Notes: a model not told the origin generated them from the sequence alone. DNA of 64,000 bases from an uncultured Alistipes sp. (GCA_944321955.1 CALUNG010000003.1:1-64000); one strand, 5' to 3'. Counted from the first letter of the stretch, positions 27,233 through 34,650 are shown. Translations and numbers: made by a program.

Positions 27233-27371
27233 CGTTGGCAATGGAATTTTGAGGGTTAGTAAATATAATCTCTTTTAAATGCAGAAACTTTCGGAAACAG
27301 GCTACACCATAGTGCTCTTTGGCCTGTTTGCGGTTTTCGAATCACTTGCGGTCTTTGATGTGATAGTACAT
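27177..27371 (-). pseudogene. Small gene overlapping the replication-type gene, with an in-frame TGA
   Basis: A frame of 64 codons from the ATG at 27371: MYYHIKDRK, then TGA (27342-27344), then FENRKQAKEHYGVACFRKFL and on to a TAA at 27177. The resumed part is rich in basic and aromatic residues and looks coded. Its end overlaps the start of the replication-type gene in another frame, as in an operon. Tryptophan would suit the TGA position (DRK[W]FENRKQAK). Confidence 0.45.
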
Positions 27372-27388
27372 GGTCGGAACGACTTTAT

Positions 27389-27462
27389 TAGGTAGTGTAT
27401 AAGTAGGTAGTGTATATACAGGACACTTTTGAGCAGTTATCGCAGGACATTTTTAAGCAACT
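27389..27462. repeat. Iteron-like direct repeats
   Basis: TAGGTAGTGTATA occurs at 27389-27401 and 27404-27416. Next come AGGACACTTTTGAGCAG (from 27420) and AGGACATTTTTAAGCAA (from 27444). Tandem repeats just upstream of a replication-type gene suggest an origin or its control site. Confidence 0.5.
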
Positions 27463-27590
27463 GCCTACCATCTGAGCGTATTGAATCTTGGATCTCGGGG
27501 ATAAGCAGAATGGCTGCCCCGTCTTGGATTAGATGTACAAAGATACGAAAAGTTCAATAATTATACAAATATTTAACCATATATTTTGCG

Positions 27591-27621
27591 TTGCTTGTCT
27601 CTCTGCCATTTTGTAACTTTG
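27591..27621 (+). promoter_or_regulatory. Promoter of the 277-residue island gene
   Basis: TTG at 27591-27593, 20 bases, then TAACTTTG at 27614-27621. Confidence 0.65.
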
Positions 27622-27644
27622 AGGAGCTGAAAACCGAACAGACT

Positions 27645-28478
27645 ATGAACTGCACAATTCCTCAAAACTGGAGCGATGAAGCCATGGATTATGTCAACCG
27701 ACTGGCCGACCGAATCAATGTAGGCTGGGATGGTGAAAACTATTGTCCGAGTGATTGGAGCCTCCGATTTTTGAACCGCTTGAACAAGAAACTTGTGAAG
27801 ACTCCATTCACGTATGAAGCCTTCATGAACAATAACGATATCATCGCTACACTGGAGGGATACGGATTGGATTCCGAAAGGTTCTGGTATGTTCTTCTGT
27901 TCATATACGATATCACAATGGACTTCGGTTTTAATGCGGCGGATGTACGCAAGACGGATTATGAGATATTGCTGGAACTTGACAATTATCTGCAAAATCA
28001 TCCTCAAGCCGTTATGTACCTTTCGGACGACGGGAATTTGCGCAAAAGAGAACGTTACGAAACCAACAGTCCGTTGATTCTGGACAGCTTGCGTCGTTTC
28101 GTTCAGCAGGAGCTGGGCAAATACACCGAATCACCCGAGCAAAAGATACATACAATAGATATCCGTTACGAAAATCATACTGAATCATTGGCGTCAGCAC
28201 AGCAACAGGTGCTGATGTACAGGCTATTCAAGGAGTTGTTTTATGCACTCAAACTTCCAGAATTGCGAGCCAGACGTGGAGATGTCGTTTCTTATAGCAA
28301 AATGCTTCTTGTCTCACGTATCATCTATTTCTGCAGATTGACTTCCAATGAATCGTTTACCCTTGAAAACTCCTCATTGAAAGGTGTGTTGAAACAATAT
28401 GGAGATACGGACCTCAATAGCAGGGAACCGAGAGTCTATACAGGCGGTTTGATCCTGTCACAGGAACAGGGTGAGTAA
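27645..28478 (+). CDS. Island protein of unknown function
   Basis: 277 residues from the ATG at 27645 (MNCTIPQNWSDEAMDYVNRL); a reading from 27591 would start upstream of the promoter. It is soluble and mainly helical. No catalytic motif is recognised. It has a consensus promoter 24 bases upstream and precedes a structured leader and the ParB-like gene on the same strand. Codon use is closer to the host than that of the AT-rich cargo, as for the integrase and ParB-like genes, so it probably belongs to the island backbone. Confidence 0.75.
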   Translation: MNCTIPQNWSDEAMDYVNRLADRINVGWDGENYCPSDWSLRFLNRLNKKLVKTPFTYEAFMNNNDIIATLEGYGLDSERFWYVLLFIYDITMDFGFNAADVRKTDYEILLELDNYLQNHPQAVMYLSDDGNLRKRERYETNSPLILDSLRRFVQQELGKYTESPEQKIHTIDIRYENHTESLASAQQQVLMYRLFKELFYALKLPELRARRGDVVSYSKMLLVSRIIYFCRLTSNESFTLENSSLKGVLKQYGDTDLNSREPRVYTGGLILSQEQGE

Positions 28479-28622
28479 GTGTATGCGTATTTTACTCCCT
28501 AAAGAGGGGTGGAATTTTGCCGAGCTTTGTTGTGTCGGATGGATGGTCCAGACGACCTGCAAACCCTCGGGCAAGGCAAGCAGCTAACCAACGCCTCTCC
28601 GTAACAAGGAGTAAGAAGAAAC
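28479..28622 (+). ncRNA. Structured leader or small RNA ahead of the ParB-like gene
   Basis: 144 bases without a gene. TTACTCC (28493-28499) can pair with GGAGTAA (28607-28613), closing the region; inside is a CCCT-AAAG-AGGG hairpin, GC-rich compared with its surroundings. It could be a cis-regulatory leader or an antisense-controlled RNA. No known class was recognised. Confidence 0.35.
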
Positions 28623-29462
28623 ATGAAAAAGTTGATTGTTGCATTGGACAACGAAAACCGCCAGTTCGCATTTGTAAAGGGTAACCGCCCTACCAACGCC
28701 AAGACCGTGAAGGCCAAGGAGAAGTCGATTCAGGAACATGGACAGTTATCTCCTGTCACCGTTGTAAAGGGTGAAGATGTCTTTTTGATGAGCGGCCATC
28801 TTGTCGACCTGCAGGGGAACGACATTCCAGATGATCAGACTGAAAAGTATTATGCCGTGTTGGATGGTCAGCACCGAGTGGTCGCATGGCTGAATCTGGG
28901 GCTTAATCTGGACGATCTTGTGATTTGTGAGCCTCTGAATGCCGAGATGGAGATCGCCGCCCTGATCGCCGAGATGAATATCTGTACAACATCGTGGAAG
29001 GGGACCGATTATATGGCAGCTCCCGCCATGGCCCTGGCTGCAAAGAATGAGGTCTTTGATTTTGCCGTGAAACTGCAGGGCGAGGGCTTCCCGCTGGCGA
29101 CCATCTCACTCTGGTGTACGGGGGCCAACTCCCTCAAACCTAAAGATCTCGTGGCGTGTGTCAAGAGTAAGGAGTTGCCTCGGGCATTCGGAGATGCTGG
29201 CTGGTTCCATCGAAGCGTCAAGTGGTATAAGGCTGCTTTGGAACGGATTCCGAATACGTTCCTGGCGAAAAAATATCTGATTACCTTCCTGATTAAGAAG
29301 TTCAACCATGCGGAGGATCCCATGCTGTTCAGCAGCCAGATGGAAGAGAAGTTGAGAAGCCTGACGGAGGAGCAGGTGAAAGAGATCATGACCCCCAAGA
29401 CGGAAGATGGTGTTTCGCGGGAACAGGCCACCTATGACATGCTGGAAAAGCACCTCGGGTAA
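28623..29462 (+). CDS. ParB/Srx-fold protein (ParB-like nuclease domain)
   Basis: 279 residues. The N-terminal half has the ParB/sulfiredoxin-fold layout: KSIQEHGQLSPVTVV, then YYAVLDGQHRVVAWLNLG, where the DGQHR box corresponds to the conserved GxHR-type motif. The C-terminal half is helical and includes AAKNEVFDFAVKLQGEGFPL. No ParA gene is nearby, so it is probably a regulator or DNA-modification-type element protein, not a partition protein. It is transcribed toward the integrase, which is on the other strand. Confidence 0.78.
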   Translation: MKKLIVALDNENRQFAFVKGNRPTNAKTVKAKEKSIQEHGQLSPVTVVKGEDVFLMSGHLVDLQGNDIPDDQTEKYYAVLDGQHRVVAWLNLGLNLDDLVICEPLNAEMEIAALIAEMNICTTSWKGTDYMAAPAMALAAKNEVFDFAVKLQGEGFPLATISLWCTGANSLKPKDLVACVKSKELPRAFGDAGWFHRSVKWYKAALERIPNTFLAKKYLITFLIKKFNHAEDPMLFSSQMEEKLRSLTEEQVKEIMTPKTEDGVSREQATYDMLEKHLG

Positions 29463-29529
29463 TGAAAACTCTACAAGCCATCGGAAGAAAGGAGGTCGGT
29501 TACCAACAGGGGCGCCGACCTCCCGATTC

Positions 29530-30753
29530 TTAAAGCAGATGCTGCATGGCCTCGTCTATTTGCGAGTTCTCGAACGAGTCGAGGTAGATTTGCGTGGTTT
29601 TCAAACTGTGATGCCCTAAGGCCTCGGATATGATGCCGATATTCACACCAGACTTCTTCAGTACGGTGGCAAAGCTGTGTCTTGCGACATAGGTCGTAAC
29701 AGTAGCCTTGATTTTCAATCGTCTGCCGATGCCCCGCAAGGCAAAATTCACCCTGCCGCACATTTTATGCACACGATTTTTCTTTTGCATGGGTGTAAGG
29801 TGTACCCGTTCATCCAATATTGGGAACAGATAACCTGCCCGTCTGCAATGTTCGTCGTATTTGGCAAGGATCTCTCTCGCCTGTGCCGACAGCGGAACAT
29901 TGACAACACCATGCGTTTTCTGACGGCGATATATCAGCCGCCCTTCCACAATATTGGAAGGTGTCAGGTTTGCCATATCCACAAACGAAATACCACCGCA
30001 CAAATACGAAAAGACAAATACATCGTGAGCAAACTGTTCGATAGCCTTACCTTGTGAACAATCAGCAGCAATAATCTTCATTACATCAGTCTTGGTCAGG
30101 GCCCGTTTAGGCGTTCGGGTATTGAACTTACTTATTTTGTACTCATTAAACGGATTCTTATCCCTGCTGACAATCTTGGCTCGGACTGCACGATTGAATA
30201 TCGCCCGCAATGTCCGCATCTGAAAGCTCAAAGTTGTATCCTTGTTCCCTTTCGACCGCATCCAACTCTCGAAAGAGATCAGGAAGGCTTCATCAATCTG
30301 TCCGAACGCATAATCCAGTGGTTTGTCCTTGTGAAAGGATCGCAAGACATGGTAGGAGTTCCGATAGGCATATGCATTACCTACCGCACCATCCTGTTTG
30401 AGTTGCTCAATGGTTCTCAAATAGAAATGTTCGACAGTTTCCGACTGGATTTGCTCTCTGGATTGCTCCTTGACAAGTGTTTGAGCGGTATAATTCTCAT
30501 TGTTGGCGCTCTTCTCCAACAGTTTGGTTTGATACTCGGTCTTAACCTTCAGGATAATCTGCTGGATATACTTGCGGTCTGGGCACTTAGGCTTGGGTTC
30601 GTTGCGGTCGAAATCCCAATTTGACGGATGGACCGACACACCCAGACTCTTCATTGTCCGTTTGCGGTCTTTTGTTATGCGCAACATGAGCGGATGCTCC
30701 CCGTTGGCGAGGGTCTTACTTTTGAAACAAATGACTGAAATTGTAGCGTCCAT
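29530..30753 (-). CDS. Tyrosine recombinase (island integrase)
   Basis: 407 residues from the ATG at 30753; longer readings run into the GTTTACAC repeats. An N-terminal arm-binding domain (ISVICFKSKTLANGEHPLML...) is followed by a SAM-like core-binding domain (LRSFHKDKPLDYAFGQIDEAF) and a catalytic domain. Seen there: the beta-hairpin lysine (RRQKTH), Arg II in VARHSFATVL, the GHH box (EALGHHSLKTT), and the nucleophile tyrosine in TQIYLDSF. The usual Arg I position in the Y-x-x-R-G-M box reads YLCGGISF and lacks arginine. It lies 132 bases inside attR and would catalyse integration at tRNA-Pro. Confidence 0.9.
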   Translation of the reverse strand: MDATISVICFKSKTLANGEHPLMLRITKDRKRTMKSLGVSVHPSNWDFDRNEPKPKCPDRKYIQQIILKVKTEYQTKLLEKSANNENYTAQTLVKEQSREQIQSETVEHFYLRTIEQLKQDGAVGNAYAYRNSYHVLRSFHKDKPLDYAFGQIDEAFLISFESWMRSKGNKDTTLSFQMRTLRAIFNRAVRAKIVSRDKNPFNEYKISKFNTRTPKRALTKTDVMKIIAADCSQGKAIEQFAHDVFVFSYLCGGISFVDMANLTPSNIVEGRLIYRRQKTHGVVNVPLSAQAREILAKYDEHCRRAGYLFPILDERVHLTPMQKKNRVHKMCGRVNFALRGIGRRLKIKATVTTYVARHSFATVLKKSGVNIGIISEALGHHSLKTTQIYLDSFENSQIDEAMQHLL

Positions 30754-30765
30754 AGTCTTTTGGCG

Positions 30766-30785
30766 GTTTACACCACGGTTTACAC
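30766..30785 (+). repeat. Paired GTTTACAC repeats, right arm sites
   Basis: GTTTACAC at 30766-30773 and 30778-30785, spacing 12, in the same orientation as the pair at the left end. They overlap the integrase promoter region, so binding may also regulate the gene. Confidence 0.6.
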
Positions 30786-30848
30786 GCCCTGCGTAGAATG
30801 CCGTATAAATAGGGATGGATGCCACAGCCCAAGACAAACATCAGCAAC

Positions 30849-30885
30849 AAAAAAAGTCTGACAATCAAAAGATTATCAGACTTTT
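30849..30885 (-). terminator. Terminator of tRNA-Pro supplied by the island
   Basis: AAAAGTCTGACAATC / GATTATCAGACTTTT, with T-rich flank on the minus strand. It replaces the original terminator stranded at 17136-17172. Confidence 0.78.
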
Positions 30886-30937
30886 ACCTGGTCGGGATGA
30901 CTGGATTCGAACCAGCGACAACACGCCCCCCAGACGT
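30886..30937. repeat. attR: 52-bp direct repeat within tRNA-Pro
   Basis: Identical to 17173-17224. It supplies the 3' half of the intact tRNA-Pro from the island. Confidence 0.93.
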
Positions 30938-30966
30938 GTACTCTAACCGGGCTGAGCTACATCCCG
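30889..30966 (-). tRNA. tRNA-Pro (anticodon GGG), island insertion site
   Basis: The minus strand has acceptor CGGGATG / CATCCCG, D-arm AGCTCAGCCCGGTTAGAGT, anticodon loop CTGGGGG (GGG = Pro), T-arm with GGTTCGAATCC, discriminator A and encoded CCA. The 5' half is chromosomal and the 3' half comes from the island, so the gene remains whole. Confidence 0.92.
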
Positions 30967-31032
30967 AACTGTTTGGGTGTGCAAATATAGTAATTTTTAA
31001 TATAACGTATCCATTTACTCGACATTTTTTTC

Positions 31033-31040
31033 TATTTTTG
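31033..31040 (+). promoter_or_regulatory. -7 element for the ABC importer operon
   Basis: TATTTTTG ends 6 bases before the ATG at 31047, so the transcript may be leaderless or nearly so. Confidence 0.5.
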
Positions 31041-31046
31041 TCCGCA

Positions 31047-32198
31047 ATGAGCCTCACAAAGCACATAATCGCACTTTTCTGTGCCGTTCTTACGGCATGC
31101 GCAGAAGAAAAAACCGCCTCGCTCGACGAATTTTCATCCGTAAAATACCAGCCGCAATACGCCTCGGGGTTCCGAATTCTGGAGGCCGACGACCGACAGA
31201 GTTCCGTCATCGAGATAACCGACCCGTGGCAGGGCGCCCAAGACTACAGGCAGACCCTGTTCGTGGCACGCAACGGCGAAGTGCCACCCACAACGTTCGC
31301 AGGAGAGACGATCAAGGCTCCGGTAAAACGTGCAATCTGTCTATCGTCGAGTTATGTGGCAATGTTCGATGCCGTCGGCAAGGCGGAGTGCGTCGTCGGC
31401 GTTTCGGGAATCGACTTCATCTCGAACCGTTACGTCAACGAACACCGCGACAGAATCGCCGACGTGGGCTATGATTCGAACATCGACTTCGAGAAGATCG
31501 TGGCCATGCGTCCCGATGTTGTGCTGATCTACGGCGTTGCCGGCGAAGAGAGCCAGTTGACCTCCAAGCTCACGGAGCTTGGCATACCATACATGTATAT
31601 GGGCGACTATGTCGAGAACTCCCCTCTGGGCAAGGCCGAATGGCTGCATGTCATAGCCGAACTTACCGACAGTCAGGCCTCAGCCGACGAACTCTTCGAC
31701 CGCATACGCCACAACTACGAGACACTTGCAGCCAAGGTACGCAGCCACATGGCCGAACATCACGACCGCATACCGCAGGTCATGCTAAACACGCCATACC
31801 GCGACATTTGGTTCATGCCGTCGGCCGAGAGCTACATGGTGCGGCTGATACGCGATGCGGGCGGCGACACCTATACGCCGACGCAAACCGGTACGGCATC
31901 GCTGCCCGTCGATCTCGAGAAGGCATATCTTCTGGCCCGCGAGGCCGACTTCTGGCTCAACACCGGGGCAAGCAACACGCTCGACGAACTGAAATCGCAG
32001 AACCCGAGGTTTGCCGGGATGCCGGCGGTCAGACAACACCGCGTCTACAACTGCAACCGTCGCCGCACGCCGGCCGGAGGTTCCGACTTCTGGGAATCGG
32101 GCATCATCCATCCCGACATCGTGCTGCGCGACCTCGTGTCGATACTCCACCCCGAAATAATCGACGCCGACCTCTACTATTACGAACAACTTCCGTGA
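31047..32198 (+). CDS. ABC importer substrate-binding lipoprotein (iron-siderophore/heme/B12 type)
   Basis: 383 residues from the ATG at 31047, which opens a lipoprotein signal (MSLTKHIIALFCAVLTAC). Longer readings through the tRNA are not credible. The body has the two-lobe TroA/BtuF-type layout, with KRAICLSSSYVAMFDAVGKAE, RPDVVLIYG and a tail VYNCNRRRTPAGGSDFWESG. It captures a metal chelate or corrinoid in the periplasm. The permease starts 3 bases later and the ATPase overlaps the permease, giving a complete operon. The ligand is not determinable; no TonB-dependent receptor lies beside it. Confidence 0.86.
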   Translation: MSLTKHIIALFCAVLTACAEEKTASLDEFSSVKYQPQYASGFRILEADDRQSSVIEITDPWQGAQDYRQTLFVARNGEVPPTTFAGETIKAPVKRAICLSSSYVAMFDAVGKAECVVGVSGIDFISNRYVNEHRDRIADVGYDSNIDFEKIVAMRPDVVLIYGVAGEESQLTSKLTELGIPYMYMGDYVENSPLGKAEWLHVIAELTDSQASADELFDRIRHNYETLAAKVRSHMAEHHDRIPQVMLNTPYRDIWFMPSAESYMVRLIRDAGGDTYTPTQTGTASLPVDLEKAYLLAREADFWLNTGASNTLDELKSQNPRFAGMPAVRQHRVYNCNRRRTPAGGSDFWESGIIHPDIVLRDLVSILHPEIIDADLYYYEQLP

Positions 32199-32201
32199 CC
32201 T

Positions 32202-33206
32202 ATGGCACGACGCAACTCCATACTCTTTCCGGCACTGGCAGCCGTTGCCGTCATGCTGTTTCTGTTCGATCTCACGGTAGGCTCGACGACGATCGGCATC
32301 CGTGATGTGTGGGCTGCACTCACGGGCGGCGATTGCGACACGGCCATGCGCGACATTGTGCTGAAGATACGCCTGACAAAGGCCGTCACGGCCGTACTGG
32401 CCGGTGCGGCGCTCTCGGCCAGCGGACTGCAGATGCAGACACTATTCCGCAACCCCTTGGCCGGGCCTTATGTGCTCGGCGTCAGCTCGGGTGCAAGTCT
32501 CGGCGTGGCGCTCTTCCTGCTGGGAGCTCCGCTGTTCGGCGTCGGCATGTCGCCGCTGATGCAGATGATCGGAACAGCCGGGGCCGCATGGATCGGTGCC
32601 GGAGTAATACTGCTCATGGTCATGGCCCTCAGCCGCCGAATAAAGGACATAATGGTAATACTCATACTCGGCATGATGATCGGCTCGGCAATCGGGGCCG
32701 TAGTCGAGATACTGCAGTACCTGAGCAGCGAAAGCGCCCTCAAGTCGTTCGTGATATGGACCATGGGATCGCTCGGCGACATCACCGCATCGCAGCTGCG
32801 GCTCGTTGCTCCGATAACCGTCATAGGGCTCATCATATCGTTTGCCCTCATCAAGCCGCTGAACCTGTTGCTGCTGGGTGAAAACTACGCCCGTACCATG
32901 GGCCTCGACATAGTCCGCTCGCGCAGGCTCATATTCGTCTCGACCACCCTGCTGGCCGGTACCATAACGGCCTTCTGCGGTCCGATAGGCTTCATAGGCC
33001 TGGCCGTACCGCATCTTGCGCGCATGATCTTCGCCTCGGCCGACCATCGTACTCTTATGCCGGCCTCGATGCTTGCAGGCGTCATCGTCATGCTGGCCTG
33101 TGACATCATATCCAAAGCTCTTACGCTTCCAGTAAATACCATAACCGCACTGATGGGTATCCCCATCGTTATATTTGTCGTAGTGCGCAACCGTTCGATA
33201 GTGTGA
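32202..33206 (+). CDS. FecCD-family ABC importer permease
   Basis: 334 residues with about ten hydrophobic segments. FecCD/BtuC landmarks include RLTKAVTAVLAGAALSASGLQMQ, NPLAGPYVLGVSSGASLG and, near the C-terminus, CGPIGFIGLAVPHLARMI. It forms the membrane channel as a homodimer with the ATPase of the next gene. It begins 3 bases after the binding protein and ends one base inside the ATPase gene. Confidence 0.94.
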   Translation: MARRNSILFPALAAVAVMLFLFDLTVGSTTIGIRDVWAALTGGDCDTAMRDIVLKIRLTKAVTAVLAGAALSASGLQMQTLFRNPLAGPYVLGVSSGASLGVALFLLGAPLFGVGMSPLMQMIGTAGAAWIGAGVILLMVMALSRRIKDIMVILILGMMIGSAIGAVVEILQYLSSESALKSFVIWTMGSLGDITASQLRLVAPITVIGLIISFALIKPLNLLLLGENYARTMGLDIVRSRRLIFVSTTLLAGTITAFCGPIGFIGLAVPHLARMIFASADHRTLMPASMLAGVIVMLACDIISKALTLPVNTITALMGIPIVIFVVVRNRSIV

Positions 33207-33922
33207 TGATAGAGCTTGACAACATAACATTGGGATACGGCAGCCGCCGTCTGATAGCCGACGTGACAGCTTCGTTCGAACGGGGGACGCTCACGGCGCT
33301 GCTCGGCCGCAACGGAGCGGGTAAAAGCACACTGCTGCGAGCCATGGCTGCACTCGGCCGCGTCGAGAGCGGCCGCATAACCGTCGACGGCCGCGACGTG
33401 GCAACGATGTCACCCGAACAACGGGCGCGGAGCGTAGCGTTCGTAACTACGGACAAGGTGCGCATAGCAAACCTCACTTGCGAGGATGTGGTTTCGCTCG
33501 GGCGCGCCCCATACACCAACTGGATAGGGCGCATGCAGGAGATCGACCGCCGCATCGTGGCCGACGCCCTCGAGCAGGTGGGCATGAGCGGCTTCGCCCG
33601 CAAGACCATGGATGCCATGTCCGACGGTGAGTGCCAGCGCATAATGATTGCACGCGCGCTGGCGCAGCAGACACCCGTAATACTTCTCGACGAGCCTACG
33701 GCATTCCTCGACCTGCCAACACGCCACGAGGTGTGCGCCCTGCTGCAGAGGCTCGCCCACGACGACGGCAAGACCATCGTCTTCTCGACGCACGATCTGG
33801 ACATAGCCATGTCGCGCTGCGACAACATAGCACTCATCGACTCCCCCGACCTTATCCTGATGCCGACGGAAGAGATGCGCCGCAGCGGCCATATCGAGCG
33901 TCTCTTCGGCATAGGCCGATAA
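33206..33922 (+). CDS. ABC importer ATP-binding protein
   Basis: 238 residues from the ATG at 33206 (a GTG one codon upstream also exists). Walker A is GRNGAGKST, the signature is MSDGECQR in place of LSGGQ, Walker B is VILLDEPTAFLDLP, and the switch histidine follows in STHD. It powers the permease; the overlap of start and stop (ATG inside TGA) couples translation. It is the last gene of the operon. Confidence 0.93.
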   Translation: MIELDNITLGYGSRRLIADVTASFERGTLTALLGRNGAGKSTLLRAMAALGRVESGRITVDGRDVATMSPEQRARSVAFVTTDKVRIANLTCEDVVSLGRAPYTNWIGRMQEIDRRIVADALEQVGMSGFARKTMDAMSDGECQRIMIARALAQQTPVILLDEPTAFLDLPTRHEVCALLQRLAHDDGKTIVFSTHDLDIAMSRCDNIALIDSPDLILMPTEEMRRSGHIERLFGIGR

Positions 33923-33958
33923 TTCATGGCGTCGGGTCGGCAATCCAGTATGAACAGC

Positions 33959-33994
33959 AAAAAAAAGAACGGGCAACCATAAGGTTGTCCGTTC
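33959..33994 (-). terminator. Terminator of tRNA-Glu-rpsT
   Basis: GAACGGaCAACC-TTAT-GGTTGcCCGTTC on the minus strand, followed by eight T. Confidence 0.88.
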
Positions 33995-34043
33995 GTGATT
34001 TAATTGAGCCCGGCCGTACTCGACGGCCCTCGACAGACGCTGA

Positions 34044-34295
34044 CTACAGAGCGTTTACGTGAAGCTGAATAGCGCCCTTGAGGTTTGCCGCCTTGTTCTT
34101 GTGGATGACGTGCTCCTTTGCGAGCTTGTCAAGCATGGCGGTTACCTTCGGAAGCAAAGCCTCGGCAGCACTCTTCTCCGTCGTATTGCGCAGAGCCTTC
34201 ACGGCGTTACGCGCAGTCTTGTGATAGAGACGGTTGTGTGCACGCTTGGTCACTGTCTGGCGAATTCTCTTCTTCGATGACTTGTGATTTGCCAT
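34044..34295 (-). CDS. rpsT: 30S ribosomal protein S20
   Basis: 83 residues beginning MANHKSSKKRIRQTVTKRAHN; highly basic and helical, binding 16S rRNA. Length is normal. No promoter of its own is seen; the tRNA-Glu gene and its promoter lie upstream on the same strand, so the two are probably one transcript, closed by a strong terminator. Confidence 0.97.
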   Translation of the reverse strand: MANHKSSKKRIRQTVTKRAHNRLYHKTARNAVKALRNTTEKSAAEALLPKVTAMLDKLAKEHVIHKNKAANLKGAIQLHVNAL

Positions 34296-34456
34296 AATTC
34301 CGTTTTGTTTTTATTTATCTTCTTCTCTCTTTCTTCGATCGATGACGGCCGCGCCGCACTCTCGAAACCGACGGCCTTGGCCGCATTCGGATAGGCATTG
34401 CCCGCTCCTGTCGTTGTTAAACCCGTCGAACGATGCCGAAGCATCGTCCAAGTGTG

Positions 34457-34528
34457 TAGCCCATAGGAGAATCGAACTCCTCTTTCAAGAATGAAAATCT
34501 TGCGTCCTAGCCGATAGACGAATGGGCC
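34457..34528 (-). tRNA. tRNA-Glu (anticodon TTC)
   Basis: The minus strand has acceptor GGCCCAT / ATGGGCT, D-arm CGTCTATCGGCTAGGACG, anticodon loop TTTTCAT (TTC = Glu), T-arm GAGGAGTTCGATTCTCC, and discriminator A. CCA is not encoded. Confidence 0.93.
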
Positions 34529-34571
34529 TCTACCACTATTGCGACCGACTGTTTCGATCACTTTAGCGGGG

Positions 34572-34601
34572 CAAAGATAGTGCTTTTTTTTTAATTTGCA
34601 A
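34572..34601 (-). promoter_or_regulatory. Promoter of tRNA-Glu-rpsT
   Basis: On the minus strand, TTG, 19 bases, then TATCTTTG, 43 bases before the tRNA 5' end. Confidence 0.68.
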
Positions 34602-34650
34602 TCGTCCAGACGAAAATAGGCGATTTTTTCGCTTTTCCGCTGTCGTCAGA

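Larger units (their letters stand above)
17173..30937. mobile_element. Integrative genomic island in tRNA-Pro(GGG)
   Basis: A 13.8-kb insertion bounded by 52-bp direct repeats (17173-17224 and 30886-30937) that equal the 3' half of tRNA-Pro from the anticodon loop to just past the encoded CCA. A tyrosine integrase lies next to the right end. Paired GTTTACAC repeats, 12 bases apart, lie inside both ends. The content is AT-rich and mosaic: surface LRR lipoprotein, Orc/Cdc6-like ATPase, Sak4-like ATPase with DUF3871, ParB-like protein, decayed replication-type genes, and a membrane protein with microproteins. No relaxase, coupling protein or type IV secretion gene is visible, so the element would have to be moved by another system or by transduction. 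Confidence 0.9.

Noticed and set aside
30819..31046. N-terminal extension of the ABC binding protein through tRNA-Pro
   Set aside because: It reads through the tRNA and terminator; the lipoprotein signal starts at 31047.
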